A DNA stretch of 55,865 bases from Alphaproteobacteria bacterium (GCA_003331935.1 QOQE01000012.1:1-55865); one strand, 5' to 3'; positions 31,835 through 41,232 are shown, counted from the stretch's first letter. Notes: generated from the letters alone by a model not told the origin. Numbers and translations are program-made.

Positions 31835-32527
31835 TTAAAGAGAAGTATTTTTGAGCCATTCGTAAAGTTTATCAATACTTTCAATCAAGAATGGCGTGTG
31901 GGCACTTAGATCGCTTTCATTAGCAGTTCCTGACAGTACGCCAAGGCAAGGCATGTTTATTTTATTTGCAGCAACTAAGTCGTAAATACTGTCGCCAATC
32001 ATTAAAACTTCTTGGGGTAAAAAATTTGTTTTCCTTAAAAAAGCCTCTAATTGACCAGATTCTGGCTTAGACCCATACCCACTATCATAGCCGATTATCA
32101 TATCGAAATATTGAGTTAAATTATGCTGCTTAAGATGATTAACCGCGTTATGTTCACTGTCATTTGTTACCAAGCCAAAAGTAATTGCGTTTAAGCTAGA
32201 AAATAATTTATGTAAATCGGTCAAAGGTACTTGTTTAGCATCACTAGAGTTTTCAAATAATCCATGATGGATGGCTTTTTTTGGTATTTGGGGAAATAGT
32301 TGGAAAATTGCGTCTACTACTTCATCTACTGAGCCATGCACAAAAATACTTTCTTTTAGGAATTTAGAAGAAGCTAAGTCAAAGTGTATCGCATCAGCCA
32401 ATTTTTTTATTTCTAGATCATGCTTTTTGCTAAATTTGGTAACAAAAACATTTGCCCACTCTGACCACGACCTTTGAATATCGAATAAAGTGCCATCTTT
32501 ATCAAAGATAATGCCTCTGATTCTCAA
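31835..32527 (-). CDS. HAD-superfamily hydrolase, phosphoglycolate-phosphatase-like
   Basis: A 230-residue HAD phosphatase with motif I FDKDGTLFD (nucleophile Asp9 and Asp11), motif II Thr/Ser in GLVTNDSE, a Lys in GSKPESGQ and motif III MIGDSIYDLVAA. A helical cap lies between motifs I and II. It resembles Gph-type enzymes, but the substrate cannot be told from sequence. It lies 5 nt downstream of another, dissimilar HAD gene and is probably co-transcribed with it. Confidence 0.85.
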   Translation of the reverse strand: MRIRGIIFDKDGTLFDIQRSWSEWANVFVTKFSKKHDLEIKKLADAIHFDLASSKFLKESIFVHGSVDEVVDAIFQLFPQIPKKAIHHGLFENSSDAKQVPLTDLHKLFSSLNAITFGLVTNDSEHNAVNHLKQHNLTQYFDMIIGYDSGYGSKPESGQLEAFLRKTNFLPQEVLMIGDSIYDLVAANKINMPCLGVLSGTANESDLSAHTPFLIESIDKLYEWLKNTSL

Positions 32528-32532
32528 TATCT

Positions 32533-33201
32533 TCAGCCTTTTAAACGGTCAATTAACTTTGAGACTAAATCGTCCCATGAAGTTGGCTCAATAGATGCTC
32601 CTACCGCTTTAGGCATATAGGGTTTTACCAAATCACAAACTGAAAAATGAACACATACTGTGTCTTGGTTGTCGTTATATACGCTTTCCACTTGATAGGG
32701 ATTGTCATCAATAAAAAAAGACTCCGCTTTATGGTCTTTTAGAATCTCCTTTACTGCAGGCCCCTTCATGCCTTCATTACTTATCAATGGATAATCCATG
32801 CCAATGCTCTTAAGGTTCAGTACCCTATCATCATGAACAGAATGCGGAACATTACTCAAGATTATTATTTGTGCATACTCTTGGAGTTTCTTTAATGCCT
32901 CTGGAGCTCCTTTTGCAGCCGGTTGGTTTTTTGTTTCTTCATTTATGAATCCCCACACAAGATCTTTTGCTGTTTCCGGATCAGCTACGTCATCTGTTTC
33001 TGATTTCTTTATTGCATTATCTAAGCGATAGCCTGTGAGATGTAATCGATGGTTGTGTTTTTTTAAGTAATTAGAGAAAGGTTCAGCGAAATGAACAAGC
33101 ACTTCATCGGCATCAAAAATCATTAGTGGTAGAGTAGGATCAATATTTAGACCTGATATTTGTTTTTTTGTATTTGGTGTCATTAGTTTAAATAAGTTCA
33201 A
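32533..33201 (-). CDS. HAD-superfamily hydrolase of unknown substrate
   Basis: A 222-residue HAD-like protein. Motif I is FDADEVLV (DxD with Glu following), motif II is ILSNVPHS, a Lys lies in MKGPAVKEIL and motif III is FIDDNPYQVESV. The cap is helical. The hydrophobic positions and a second Asp support catalytic competence. Its role is unknown. It is divergent from the NUDIX gene with an 80-bp gap; no operator was recognised there. Confidence 0.75.
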   Translation of the reverse strand: MNLFKLMTPNTKKQISGLNIDPTLPLMIFDADEVLVHFAEPFSNYLKKHNHRLHLTGYRLDNAIKKSETDDVADPETAKDLVWGFINEETKNQPAAKGAPEALKKLQEYAQIIILSNVPHSVHDDRVLNLKSIGMDYPLISNEGMKGPAVKEILKDHKAESFFIDDNPYQVESVYNDNQDTVCVHFSVCDLVKPYMPKAVGASIEPTSWDDLVSKLIDRLKG

Positions 33202-33281
33202 AAATTATTCTTTTTTGTAGGCTAGACACAGAAAAATGCAATACAATAGTTAAGTAAATTATATGTGAAAGATTGTAAAAG

Positions 33282-33959
33282 ATGAATGAAAACGCAGAAG
33301 TACCAATTCGTGACGCAGCAACGGTCATCCTTTTAAGGCAAAAAAAAGACAGCACTTACGTACTGATGGGCCAAAGAGGAAATAAGGCAGTTTTTATGCC
33401 CAGTAAATATGTGTTTCCAGGGGGTGCTGTCGATGAAGATGATACTAATGTTGAGTTGTTTAAAAGTATTGATAAAAAAGGTGTCGATTTACTTCATCAA
33501 TACTCAGAAAAGAAAATCGCCAAGGAACTCAGCGTTGCGGCAATAAGAGAGTTATGGGAAGAAGCTGGGCTACGATTATGCGCCAAGGTAGATACAGTTG
33601 AGAAAATAAGTCCTGGATGGGAGGATTTTTGTAAAAACTGTTACTTACCTGATGCCAGCAATCTGGAATATGTATTTAGAGCTATAACGCCTCCAGGAAG
33701 ACCACGAAGATTTGATGCACGTTTTTTTATATGTAGAGCTGAGAATGTTCACGGGAATCTTGATGACTTTTCGTCTGCCTCAACTGAATTAAGCCATCTA
33801 CACTGGATTGACATTAATGAGGTTAAGAGCCTAAACCTACCTTTTATAACCGAAGTTGTCCTGAACGAGATCAAAGAGATTATTAAGGATGGGCCAAATA
33901 AAAAAGGAATTCCCTTTTTTAAACACGGAGCCTCTTCTGATTTTATTTTTATAAGCTAA
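33282..33959 (+). CDS. NUDIX hydrolase
   Basis: A 225-residue NUDIX protein. The box runs from the GGAVDEDD loop to AAIRELWEEAGLRL (REx2EExG core, about residues 86-98), with a roughly 40-residue insertion between the glycines and the helix. This is seen in the alphaproteobacterial NudL/NUDT7-19-like group, which acts on CoA or nucleotide diphosphates. Substrate assignment is tentative. It reads towards rpmG, 62 nt away. Confidence 0.85.
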   Translation: MNENAEVPIRDAATVILLRQKKDSTYVLMGQRGNKAVFMPSKYVFPGGAVDEDDTNVELFKSIDKKGVDLLHQYSEKKIAKELSVAAIRELWEEAGLRLCAKVDTVEKISPGWEDFCKNCYLPDASNLEYVFRAITPPGRPRRFDARFFICRAENVHGNLDDFSSASTELSHLHWIDINEVKSLNLPFITEVVLNEIKEIIKDGPNKKGIPFFKHGASSDFIFIS

Positions 33960-34021
33960 AAAATGCTTATTGACTAATTGTATTAGTTTTAATATCCAGT
34001 AAGAAAATAAGGAATTATAAG

Positions 34022-34189
34022 ATGGCTAAACCTTCTACAATAAAAATCAGACTTAACTCGACTGCAGACACAGGGCACTTTTACGTTACAAAGAAAAATT
34101 CAAGAACCATGACGGAAAAAATGGTTGTTAAAAAATTTGATCCAGTAGCTAGAAAGCACGTCGAATATAAAGAGGGTAAGATAAAGTAG
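34022..34189 (+). CDS. rpmG: 50S ribosomal protein L33
   Basis: A 55-residue protein reading [20 protein letters not shown], then [10 protein letters not shown] and [19 protein letters not shown], unmistakably L33 of the cysteine-free (zinc-independent) type. AAGGAATTATAAG precedes the ATG. It is a single-gene unit followed by a hairpin (34189-34221). The gene is short and easily missed. Confidence 0.96.
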   Translation: MAKPSTIKIRLNSTADTGHFYVTKKNSRTMTEKMVVKKFDPVARKHVEYKEGKIK

Positions 34190-34221
34190 GGCGGTAACAA
34201 TATATTAATTTATTACCACCC
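34189..34221. terminator. Hairpin between rpmG and the YccA-like gene
   Basis: GGG (34189-34191), a C/A mismatch and GGTAA (34193-34197) pair with TTACC (34213-34217) and CCC (34219-34221) around an AT-rich loop. It separates two convergent genes, so it may act on both. No strong T-run follows on the plus strand, hence moderate confidence. Confidence 0.45.
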
Positions 34222-34231
34222 CCAAAGCATT

Positions 34232-34948
34232 TTAGTCTCTGTTTCCCATAAACTGTAGAAGAAACATAAACATATTTAAGAAATTTAGATATAGAGACAA
34301 AGCTCCCATGATACCCATTTTCTCCGCATACTCTTCACCATAAGATGATCTATACTGCAAGTATGTATTTTTAATATTCTGAGTATCGTACGCAGTTAAT
34401 CCCGCAAATATCAAAACTCCTATCGCGGAAATTGCAAGATGCATAACTGGACTTTGAAAAAACCAGTTTGCGATAGACGCTATTATAATACCGACTAAAC
34501 CGATAAACAAAAAGCTACCTAACGCCGATAAATCTCTTTTTGTAGTATACCCATACAAACTGAGAGCACCAAACGCAACCGCCGTTGTGAAGAAAGTTTG
34601 CGCAATTGATATTGCTGTATATGCCAAGAAAATGTAGGAAATTGATAGTCCAATTAACGCAGCGAAGATCCAGAAAACCAGTTGCGCTGTCTGGGTACGC
34701 ATGCTGTGAATCTTAGCACTAAAGATAAAAACTACTCCAAGAGGAGCTAGCATTACAACCCATTGTAGCCACGTACCAAATATCGCCATTACTAATGCTG
34801 GTGTGGTGCCCACAGCGTAAGCTACGGCCCCAGTTATCAACATCGCTAGTGACATTAGCCCATAAACTTTGTTCATGTGGGCTCTTAAGCCCATGTCTAT
34901 GGCCTGAGATGAATCTACATAAGATTTTGCAGTTTGATATTCTGCCAT
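34232..34948 (-). CDS. Bax inhibitor-1/YccA family membrane protein
   Basis: A 238-residue membrane protein with seven hydrophobic segments. The start VDSSQAIDMGLRAHMNKVYGLM and the C-terminal LSLYLNFLNMFMFLLQFMGNRD match the BI-1/YccA (TMBIM) family. Such proteins are calcium-leak or protease-modulator proteins of the inner membrane. The YDTQNIKNTY loop is also typical. It is transcribed alone. Confidence 0.92.
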   Translation of the reverse strand: MAEYQTAKSYVDSSQAIDMGLRAHMNKVYGLMSLAMLITGAVAYAVGTTPALVMAIFGTWLQWVVMLAPLGVVFIFSAKIHSMRTQTAQLVFWIFAALIGLSISYIFLAYTAISIAQTFFTTAVAFGALSLYGYTTKRDLSALGSFLFIGLVGIIIASIANWFFQSPVMHLAISAIGVLIFAGLTAYDTQNIKNTYLQYRSSYGEEYAEKMGIMGALSLYLNFLNMFMFLLQFMGNRD

Positions 34949-35066
34949 TTTTATTGACCCCTAAATTATTAATGGTTGTTTGAATATACAGATAAATAAG
35001 CTATTTTTTCAAGTATTCAATGAATATATGATTAAAAATTATTAAAAAAATGGTAGAAAATACAAA

Positions 35067-35900
35067 GTGAATAGCCGATATAGGAAAAGTGGAATTAAAA
35101 TCTTTACCGAACATGAGAAGCAAAGTCTGTTAAAAGACGCAAGAAAGATCGTTGTGGAGGCCGGAAAAATAACAAATAGTTATTTTAAACAAAGGCTGAT
35201 TATTGAAAATAAACAAGAAAATGCCTTCAATCCAGTAACTGTTGCAGATAAATTAACAGAAAAAAAAATGAGAGAAATGCTCGAAAAATTGTACCCAGAT
35301 GACGCAATTGTTGGTGAAGAGTTTGGGAAGAAAGAGGGTTTAACTGATTTTACGTGGATTATTGACCCTATAGATGGAACAAAAGCTTTTATTTCAGGTA
35401 TTCCAACATGGGGCATATTATTGTCCTTGGTTAGACATAATGAGCCCATTATAGGCGTAATTTACCAGCCATTTACAGATGAGATTTTTTGGGGTGGTTT
35501 TGGCCAAAGTTTTAAGCAATTGGGCGTAATGAGTGGTAATCCACAATCTCTCAGTGTAAGAAAGTGTGAAAACATTAGTGACGCTGTTGTGGCTACGTCA
35601 TCACCCGTAATATCGAACAAGCGTTTTCAGACTGGTTTAGATAAAATAATGAATATTGCTAAGTTAGAAAGGTACGGAATAGACTGTTACGCGTATGCTA
35701 TGCTGGCTGATGGAAGTATTGACGCTGTAATTGAATTTGGTCTTCAAGAGTATGATATTAGAGCTCCCGAAGCGATTGTCTTATCTGCAGGGGGAATCGT
35801 TAGCAACCTTGATGGCTCTTATCCATTAACAGGAGGCGATGTTATAGCCTCTGGAGATCCTCGAGTTCATGATCAGTTGATAAAAGTTTTTAATAGTTAA
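35067..35900 (+). CDS. hisN: Inositol-monophosphatase family, HisN-type histidinol-phosphatase
   Basis: This 277-residue Mg-dependent phosphatase has the metal motif GEEFG, then WIIDPIDGTKAFISGIPTWG (DPxDGT) and the C-terminal YDIRAPEAIVLSAGG (the WD equivalent is YD). The TKAFISG segment is typical of alphaproteobacterial HisN, which removes phosphate from histidinol phosphate; other IMPase substrates remain possible. It starts at GTG 35067; no in-frame ATG gives a better fit. It is convergent with the alpha/beta hydrolase, 6 nt away. Confidence 0.8.
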   Translation: MNSRYRKSGIKIFTEHEKQSLLKDARKIVVEAGKITNSYFKQRLIIENKQENAFNPVTVADKLTEKKMREMLEKLYPDDAIVGEEFGKKEGLTDFTWIIDPIDGTKAFISGIPTWGILLSLVRHNEPIIGVIYQPFTDEIFWGGFGQSFKQLGVMSGNPQSLSVRKCENISDAVVATSSPVISNKRFQTGLDKIMNIAKLERYGIDCYAYAMLADGSIDAVIEFGLQEYDIRAPEAIVLSAGGIVSNLDGSYPLTGGDVIASGDPRVHDQLIKVFNS

Positions 35901-35906
35901 GACTTG

Positions 35907-36848
35907 TCATGACGCTTTAAGGAACGCATGCATTAATGATAGTGCTTTTCCTCTGATCTCTTCTTTTTCAATCAAGATTTCATGTTGAGCTTTTGGTATT
36001 TTTTCTACTTTTATAAATTCATGTCTTTTAATAAAGCGAAGCACCGCATCATTATCAGTTATTCGTTCCTGTACTGCCAGCAGTACCAGTATCTGTTTAT
36101 TTGGTAAATCAACTGCATTTAGAACATTAATCTCCCTCAAAATTGCAATTAAGTAACCTAGGGTTGGTGTTCCGCTGTGAAGTTCAGTATTCTCTCTTAA
36201 TATCGCTTGCAATCGATCAAATTGTTTTTTGTCAGAAGTAAGTGTATTTTCTTTGAAGTGCACTGTTAAAGAATATGGTTTGTAACTTTTTGGGTTTTGG
36301 TGAGTAATCTCTGTCAAACTCAAAAATTGAAGTATTTTTTCGCACCTTAAAAGCAATCTTTGAAATGGTCTTGGTATTAAACGTACATTACCCCAGAGAG
36401 GAGATAAGAAAATATATTTACTAAAACGGCGTGGGTCTGAAATAAGCCTCCTCAAACCTATTAAGCAGCCCAAGGAGTGAGCAACTAAGTTCCATGGTTT
36501 GGCTAAGTTTTTTTCTTGCGCTAGAGCAATCACCACATCTAAGTCCATTTGATACTCTTCTGTACTGTAAATATGTTGAACTTTGGGTCTTGAAGGAAAT
36601 GGTCTATCAGAAAGCCCCCAACCTCTCCAATCAAGTGTGATCACGTTAAAACCTTTTTTTAAGAAAAATTGAAATGTCTTTGAATATTTTTCTATGAACT
36701 CACGATGGCCATTTAAAAAAAAAACTGTTCCGCAGGCGTTAACTTTTTGGGCTTTCCAAAATACAATTCGTAAATTTTTTCCGTCCTTGGACTTCCTAAA
36801 TGTGGTTTGCCCATTCTCAAGCATATGTTTCTTGAGTTTGTTTTTCAT
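35907..36848 (-). CDS. Alpha/beta hydrolase, PldB-like (lysophospholipase or monoacylglycerol lipase type)
   Basis: A 313-residue serine hydrolase. The oxyanion region FFLNGHREF, LDWRGWGLSDRP, the nucleophile elbow AHSLG (Ser) and a late KAQHEILIE histidine form the catalytic set. It resembles alphaproteobacterial PldB lysophospholipase. No signal peptide is seen, so it is cytoplasmic or peripheral. It lies 7 nt downstream of an SCP2 domain protein, consistent with lipid handling, though the pairing is suggestive only. Confidence 0.8.
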   Translation of the reverse strand: MKNKLKKHMLENGQTTFRKSKDGKNLRIVFWKAQKVNACGTVFFLNGHREFIEKYSKTFQFFLKKGFNVITLDWRGWGLSDRPFPSRPKVQHIYSTEEYQMDLDVVIALAQEKNLAKPWNLVAHSLGCLIGLRRLISDPRRFSKYIFLSPLWGNVRLIPRPFQRLLLRCEKILQFLSLTEITHQNPKSYKPYSLTVHFKENTLTSDKKQFDRLQAILRENTELHSGTPTLGYLIAILREINVLNAVDLPNKQILVLLAVQERITDNDAVLRFIKRHEFIKVEKIPKAQHEILIEKEEIRGKALSLMHAFLKAS

Positions 36849-36855
36849 AAGTTCT

Positions 36856-37146
36856 TTAGGCTAGAATACTACTCAACTCCATAGCGGCACTCATTGAACC
36901 CTCAACTTTAAGTGACCCTGTCATGTAAGCCTCTGTCGCGTTGATATCACCATCCAGAATATTTGTGAAAACATCCAGTGAAGCAATTAATGTACAATCA
37001 GTTTCTTCATCAGATACTCTAACTCCTTCATTATCCACAACGATAGAGCCTTCCTCTTCAATTTTAAACTTAACACTTGAATCAAAAGTTGCACCAGCCA
37101 TTTTTTCATTTATAGCTACAACAGCTTTTTCTAATATTTCACTCAT
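36856..37146 (-). CDS. SCP2 sterol-binding domain protein
   Basis: A 96-residue single-domain SCP2-like protein containing KFKIEEEGSIVVDNEGVRV, CTLIASLDVFTNILDGDINATEAYMTGSLKVEGSM. The last part is the SCP2 hallmark (DGxxNPxxAYMxGKLKVxGDM). It binds hydrophobic ligands such as fatty acyl chains. It starts at ATG 37146 and the hydrolase gene follows by 7 nt. The 124 bp upstream, shared with the helicase promoter region, hold nothing that I recognise. Confidence 0.92.
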   Translation of the reverse strand: MSEILEKAVVAINEKMAGATFDSSVKFKIEEEGSIVVDNEGVRVSDEETDCTLIASLDVFTNILDGDINATEAYMTGSLKVEGSMSAAMELSSILA

Positions 37147-37270
37147 AATGTTCTTTCTTTAATTATATTTTATTTTTTGCTTCCAGAGTTGTTATAATGC
37201 AGCGACTCAGGAGCTACATCCCACAACATACCTGGAAATCATTTATCAAATAACTATAAGCTATTTCCCC

Positions 37271-39877
37271 ATGAATTTCAAACACAGCAATAATAGGTCT
37301 TCTTTGTGCAGGGCAATTCTAGGTCCCACTAATACGGGCAAAACTTATTATGCATTAGAAAGAATGTCGTCATACAAAAATGGTGTAATAGGAGTACCCT
37401 TAAGGCTCCTCGCACGAGAAATATATGATCGGCTTGTCTCATTAAAAGGAGCAGATAATGTAGTGCTTAATACGGGGGAAGAAAAAATACGAGGAAAAAA
37501 TGAGCGATATTGGGTTTGCACAACCGAAGCAATGCCTACTGGGCAGACGTTTGAATTTGTAGCAGTAGACGAAATTCAACTATGTGCTGATGCAGAAAGA
37601 GGACATATATTTACTGACAGATTATTAAATTCACGTGGGAGCTTTGAGACGCTATTTTTGGGATCAGCTGTAATACAGGATTTAATAAAAACTATAATAC
37701 CTGATATTGAGATAATAAGCAGAGAGAGGCTTTCAAAGTTAAGTTATTCTGGAAAGAAGAACATTTCTAAATTGGGCCCAAGGTCAGCAGTGGTCGACTT
37801 CTCAGTCGACAAAATTTATGAGATTGCTGAGCAATTAAGAACTTCTAAAGGTGGAGCAGCGGTAGTTTTAGGAGCACTTTCCCCAAAAACAAGAAATGCA
37901 CAGGTTGAGTTATATCAAAACGGAGATGTTGACCATATAGTCGCTACTGATGCAATAGGCATGGGATTAAATTTGTCAATAAATAATGTTTATTTTGCAG
38001 CTATGCACAAGTTTGACGGACGCAGTTCCAGACCGCTAAACTCATTAGAGGTTGCTCAGATTGCTGGTCGCGCAGGACGTTATACTTCAGATGGATTCTT
38101 CGGTGAAACTGGAAGCTTAAGGGGGATAGGAGAGACTTTAATCAATGAAGTTGAGGATAACGTCTTCCCCATGCTAAGAAAAATAAAGTGGCGAAATTCT
38201 AAACTAGAGTTTGATAATGTTGGCTCACTCATCGACTCGCTTGATTTAATGGCGAGTCAAAATTATCTTGAACGCGCTCAAGATGGATCTGATGTAAGTA
38301 TTTTAAAATTTCTAAAAGTAAACAACCCAGAGCTATTAAAAGAGCTGAAAGAAGACGACGTTAAATTGTTATGGAAGGGGTGTCAAATACCTGACTTTAG
38401 AAAAATTTCCAATCAAGACCACGCAAATCTAGTAATAAAAATTTTTGACTTTATAAGAACCTCAGGGTTCATTCCTTCAGAATGGCTTGAAATCGAAATA
38501 GATCGGCTAAATAATATACAGGGTGATATAGACGTCCTATCCAAGCGATTAGCCTTTATCAGAACTTGGTCATTTGTTGCAAACATCAACAAATGGTCGT
38601 TAGATAGTGACTATTTTGTTGGTTTTACCAGAAATGTTGAAGACAAGTTATCTGATGCCCTACATCTTAAACTTACGCAACGATTTGTTGACCTCAGGAG
38701 GTCAGTATTGATAAAAAAGGGAATGGTTGAAAATTTTGATAAAAATGATTTTGAATTGCGAGAGGACAATTGCGTTTATATAAAGGGTCACCTATTTGGC
38801 AGAATGAATGGTTTTGTCTTTAATCTTTCTGGTGGAGAAACAGTAGAAGAGAGCAAGAAGCTAATGCAGGTTGTAAGACCTTTTTTGCAACAGCATCTTT
38901 TAGGACTAGTAAAGATGTTTTATGAAACTTCTGAGAATGACATAGTACTCGATGCTAATGGACAAGTAATCTGGCTCGACAGTAAGGTTGGTTACTTAGA
39001 AAAAGGTTTCGATATACTCGCACCAAAGGTAAAATTAATCAAGTCAGATGAGCTTGAAAAAAGTGAAATAGAAAAAATTCAAAGAAAGCTGGATATTTTC
39101 ATCGCAAATAAAATAAAGACCTTCATGCCCAATCTATTAAACCTTAGGAATGACCGTGAATTTACTGGAGCGGCCTCGGGACTCTTACATATTTTTTATA
39201 ACAACCTGGGTGTAGTTATGAAATCGGAGGTTTTCGAGCAATACAAAGATATTGATAATGGGATTAAAGCCAAACTTAAAAAGTCCGGAATAAGATTTGG
39301 GTATAAAACAATTTACGATGCGACACTTCTTAAACCAGAGGCATCTAAAGTAAGAATTTGTTTATTTAACGCATTCCATAATGCTACTGAAAAGAAAGTA
39401 CTTAAGCCTCCTCCTGGACTCGTTACTATTGAATATGACAATCATATATCTAAGCAGCAATATTTGGTTGCAGGGTTTTTTGTGGCTGGTCGTAGAGCTA
39501 TAAGAATAGATATGCTAGAACGCCTCTATTTCTTGATTAAAGAACATTCAATGGATGAATGGATGGCAATCCAACCAACTATGTTGTCGATTACTGGATT
39601 AGGAGTGGAAGACTTTACAGCGCTTATAAAAAGCCTTCGATTTGAGATAAAATACGAGAAGTTTACAAAAGGGGACGAGGTGATAACGATTGAGAAGGAA
39701 GATGGGCTCTATAAGGTTATGTTTAAAAAACAGTCAAGAAACAAAAGTGTAAAAAAATTGAAAAGCGGTGGCACCTTTAAAAAGGGAAGCAGACCCAGAG
39801 AAAATAATAAGACAAAAAATAAAACAGTGATATCTGACTCACCTTTCTCTTCCTTAAAGGTTTTACTTAAAAATTGA
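37271..39877 (+). CDS. SUV3-like DExH RNA helicase
   Basis: An 868-residue superfamily 2 helicase. Walker A GPTNTGKTYYALERM is at about 17-31, and VPLRLLAREIYDRL, the motif II variant DEIQL, the motif III-like GSAV, DAIGMGLNLSI and QIAGRAGRYTSDGFFG follow. The DEIQ box and the order match the mitochondrial SUV3 family, whose alphaproteobacterial members have a long C-terminal extension. The C-terminus here is basic (KKQSRNKSVKKLK) and likely binds RNA. It overlaps the S4 gene by 4 nt, suggesting shared RNA metabolism. Biochemistry in bacteria is little known. Confidence 0.88.
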   Translation: MNFKHSNNRSSLCRAILGPTNTGKTYYALERMSSYKNGVIGVPLRLLAREIYDRLVSLKGADNVVLNTGEEKIRGKNERYWVCTTEAMPTGQTFEFVAVDEIQLCADAERGHIFTDRLLNSRGSFETLFLGSAVIQDLIKTIIPDIEIISRERLSKLSYSGKKNISKLGPRSAVVDFSVDKIYEIAEQLRTSKGGAAVVLGALSPKTRNAQVELYQNGDVDHIVATDAIGMGLNLSINNVYFAAMHKFDGRSSRPLNSLEVAQIAGRAGRYTSDGFFGETGSLRGIGETLINEVEDNVFPMLRKIKWRNSKLEFDNVGSLIDSLDLMASQNYLERAQDGSDVSILKFLKVNNPELLKELKEDDVKLLWKGCQIPDFRKISNQDHANLVIKIFDFIRTSGFIPSEWLEIEIDRLNNIQGDIDVLSKRLAFIRTWSFVANINKWSLDSDYFVGFTRNVEDKLSDALHLKLTQRFVDLRRSVLIKKGMVENFDKNDFELREDNCVYIKGHLFGRMNGFVFNLSGGETVEESKKLMQVVRPFLQQHLLGLVKMFYETSENDIVLDANGQVIWLDSKVGYLEKGFDILAPKVKLIKSDELEKSEIEKIQRKLDIFIANKIKTFMPNLLNLRNDREFTGAASGLLHIFYNNLGVVMKSEVFEQYKDIDNGIKAKLKKSGIRFGYKTIYDATLLKPEASKVRICLFNAFHNATEKKVLKPPPGLVTIEYDNHISKQQYLVAGFFVAGRRAIRIDMLERLYFLIKEHSMDEWMAIQPTMLSITGLGVEDFTALIKSLRFEIKYEKFTKGDEVITIEKEDGLYKVMFKKQSRNKSVKKLKSGGTFKKGSRPRENNKTKNKTVISDSPFSSLKVLLKN

Positions 39878-40272
39878 CCTTCGTTGAAAAACCCTATTTA
39901 TCTGAATGTCGATTAGACTTGTGGTTATGGGCGGCTCGGTTTTATAAAACGAGAAGTTTAGCGGCTTCAAATATAAAAAAGGGTTTAGTACGTCTATCTG
40001 GAAAAATGGTAACTAAGCCTGCGTCTCCAGTTTGTATTGGAAGCCTATTGGTTATTGAACAAGATTTAGTGGTAAAAAAAATCTTGGTTGAAGAAATAGC
40101 AGTAAAGAGGGTTTCTTTCGAAAAAGCTAGAAACTTTTACAGAGTAATATCCAAAGACAGTAGCGAAGATGCAACTTTTTTTCAGGCCAAAACAAGATAT
40201 AAACCAGACAAAAAGGCTAGAAGGAGTTTAAAGGCTCTTAAAGAAAAATTACACTTTCTTTCCGATAATTAA
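39874..40272 (+). CDS. S4-domain RNA-binding protein (Hsp15-like)
   Basis: A 132-residue protein with an S4 RNA-binding fold in its N-terminal half: CRLDLWLWAARFYKTRSLAASNIKKGLVRLSG. It resembles Hsp15 (HslR), which binds stalled 50S-tRNA complexes. The start is TTG 39874, overlapping the helicase stop (TTGA). The C-terminus is basic (KPDKKARRSLKALKEKLH). Coupled to an RNA helicase, it may take part in ribosome or RNA quality control; that is inference. Confidence 0.85.
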   Translation: MTFVEKPYLSECRLDLWLWAARFYKTRSLAASNIKKGLVRLSGKMVTKPASPVCIGSLLVIEQDLVVKKILVEEIAVKRVSFEKARNFYRVISKDSSEDATFFQAKTRYKPDKKARRSLKALKEKLHFLSDN

Positions 40273-40273
40273 C

Positions 40274-40299
40274 TCCTATTATATGAATAGGAATTTTTA
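40274..40299 (+). terminator. Possible attenuator between the S4 gene and fdxA
   Basis: TCCTATT (40274-40280) and AATAGGA (40286-40292) form a perfect 7-bp stem with a 5-nt loop. It is followed by ATTTTTAG and ends just before the fdxA ribosome binding site. The stem is AT-rich, so termination is probably partial. Confidence 0.45.
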
Positions 40300-40310
40300 G
40301 GGAGAACCAT

Positions 40311-40649
40311 TTGACGTACATAGTCAACGATAAGTGTATAGGTTGTAAGTATACGGATTGTGTCGATGTTTGCCCAGTGGATTGTTTTTACGAAGGGGAA
40401 AACATGCTTGTAATCCACCCTGATGAATGTATTGATTGTGGTGTATGTGAGCCTGAGTGTCCGGCAGATGCAATTAAGCCTGACACAGAACCAGACGCGG
40501 CTGAATGGGTTGAGTTTAACAGAAAATATTCTGAGCAGTGGCCAAATATTACAATAAGAAGAGACCCGTTACCGGATGCAGAAAAAATGGATGGTGAGCC
40601 AGAAAAATTTGAAAAGTTCTTTTCTGAGAAACCTGGAGAAGGCGATTAA
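40311..40649 (+). CDS. fdxA: 7Fe ferredoxin FdxA
   Basis: A 112-residue ferredoxin with one [3Fe-4S] and one [4Fe-4S] cluster. Cysteines are 9, 12, 17, 21, 25, 40, 43, 46 and 50 in [18 protein letters not shown] and [12 protein letters not shown]. The C-terminal tail [17 protein letters not shown] is typical of the Azotobacter FdI-like FdxA of Alphaproteobacteria. It starts at TTG 40311 with AGGGAGA at a good distance (40299-40305). Neighbours S4, fdxA and carD are a conserved alphaproteobacterial set. Confidence 0.95.
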   Translation: MTYIVNDKCIGCKYTDCVDVCPVDCFYEGENMLVIHPDECIDCGVCEPECPADAIKPDTEPDAAEWVEFNRKYSEQWPNITIRRDPLPDAEKMDGEPEKFEKFFSEKPGEGD

Positions 40650-40714
40650 TTTAACTAGCTATTTTTTCTCTAATGTGTTACCTATCTGTTTTTCAGAAAA
40701 ATGGTGACTTTCAA

Positions 40715-41227
40715 ATGGATAGTGAAGTATCAAAAGACGATTTTCAGATAAATGATTTTGTTGTTTACCCTTCACACGGCGTTGGCCGTATTGTCGATGA
40801 GGAAATACAAAATGTAGCTGGTTTTGAACTTAAAATGTATGTTCTTACCTTCGATAAGGATAAGATGACCCTAAAGGTTCCAAAAGATAAAATAGAATCC
40901 ACTGGAATGAGAAAATTGTCTAGTCCAAACACCATTGGGAAGGCTTTGCAGGTCATAGGTGGAAAGGCAAAGGTCAAGAGGGCGATGTGGTCTCGACGTG
41001 CTCAAGATTATGAGCAGAAGATAAATTCAGGCGAACTTATATTAATTGCGGAAGTGGTAAGAGATCTGCATCGAAATGACGAGCAAAGAGAGCAATCATA
41101 TTCCGAAAGACAGCTTTACGAAGCGGCTTTAGAGCGACTAACAAGAGAAATAGCTGCTGTTGATGGAGTTGAAGAAAGAAAAGCACAAGAAAAGGTAGAT
41201 AAGGTCTTAGATGGGAAGGCAGCTTGA
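40715..41227 (+). CDS. carD: CarD family RNA polymerase-binding transcription regulator
   Basis: A roughly 170-residue CarD/CdnL protein. The N-terminal Tudor-like RNAP-interaction domain contains FVVYPSHGVGRIVDEE and KMYVLTFDKDKMTLKVP. The C-terminal helical DNA-binding domain contains AMWSRRAQDYEQKINSGEL and the AEVVRDLHRND motif. CarD stabilises open promoter complexes, often on rRNA promoters. An in-frame ATG at 40673 would add 14 hydrophobic residues unlike the family, so 40715 is chosen. Confidence 0.93.
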   Translation: MDSEVSKDDFQINDFVVYPSHGVGRIVDEEIQNVAGFELKMYVLTFDKDKMTLKVPKDKIESTGMRKLSSPNTIGKALQVIGGKAKVKRAMWSRRAQDYEQKINSGELILIAEVVRDLHRNDEQREQSYSERQLYEAALERLTREIAAVDGVEERKAQEKVDKVLDGKAA

Positions 41228-41232
41228 CCTTT

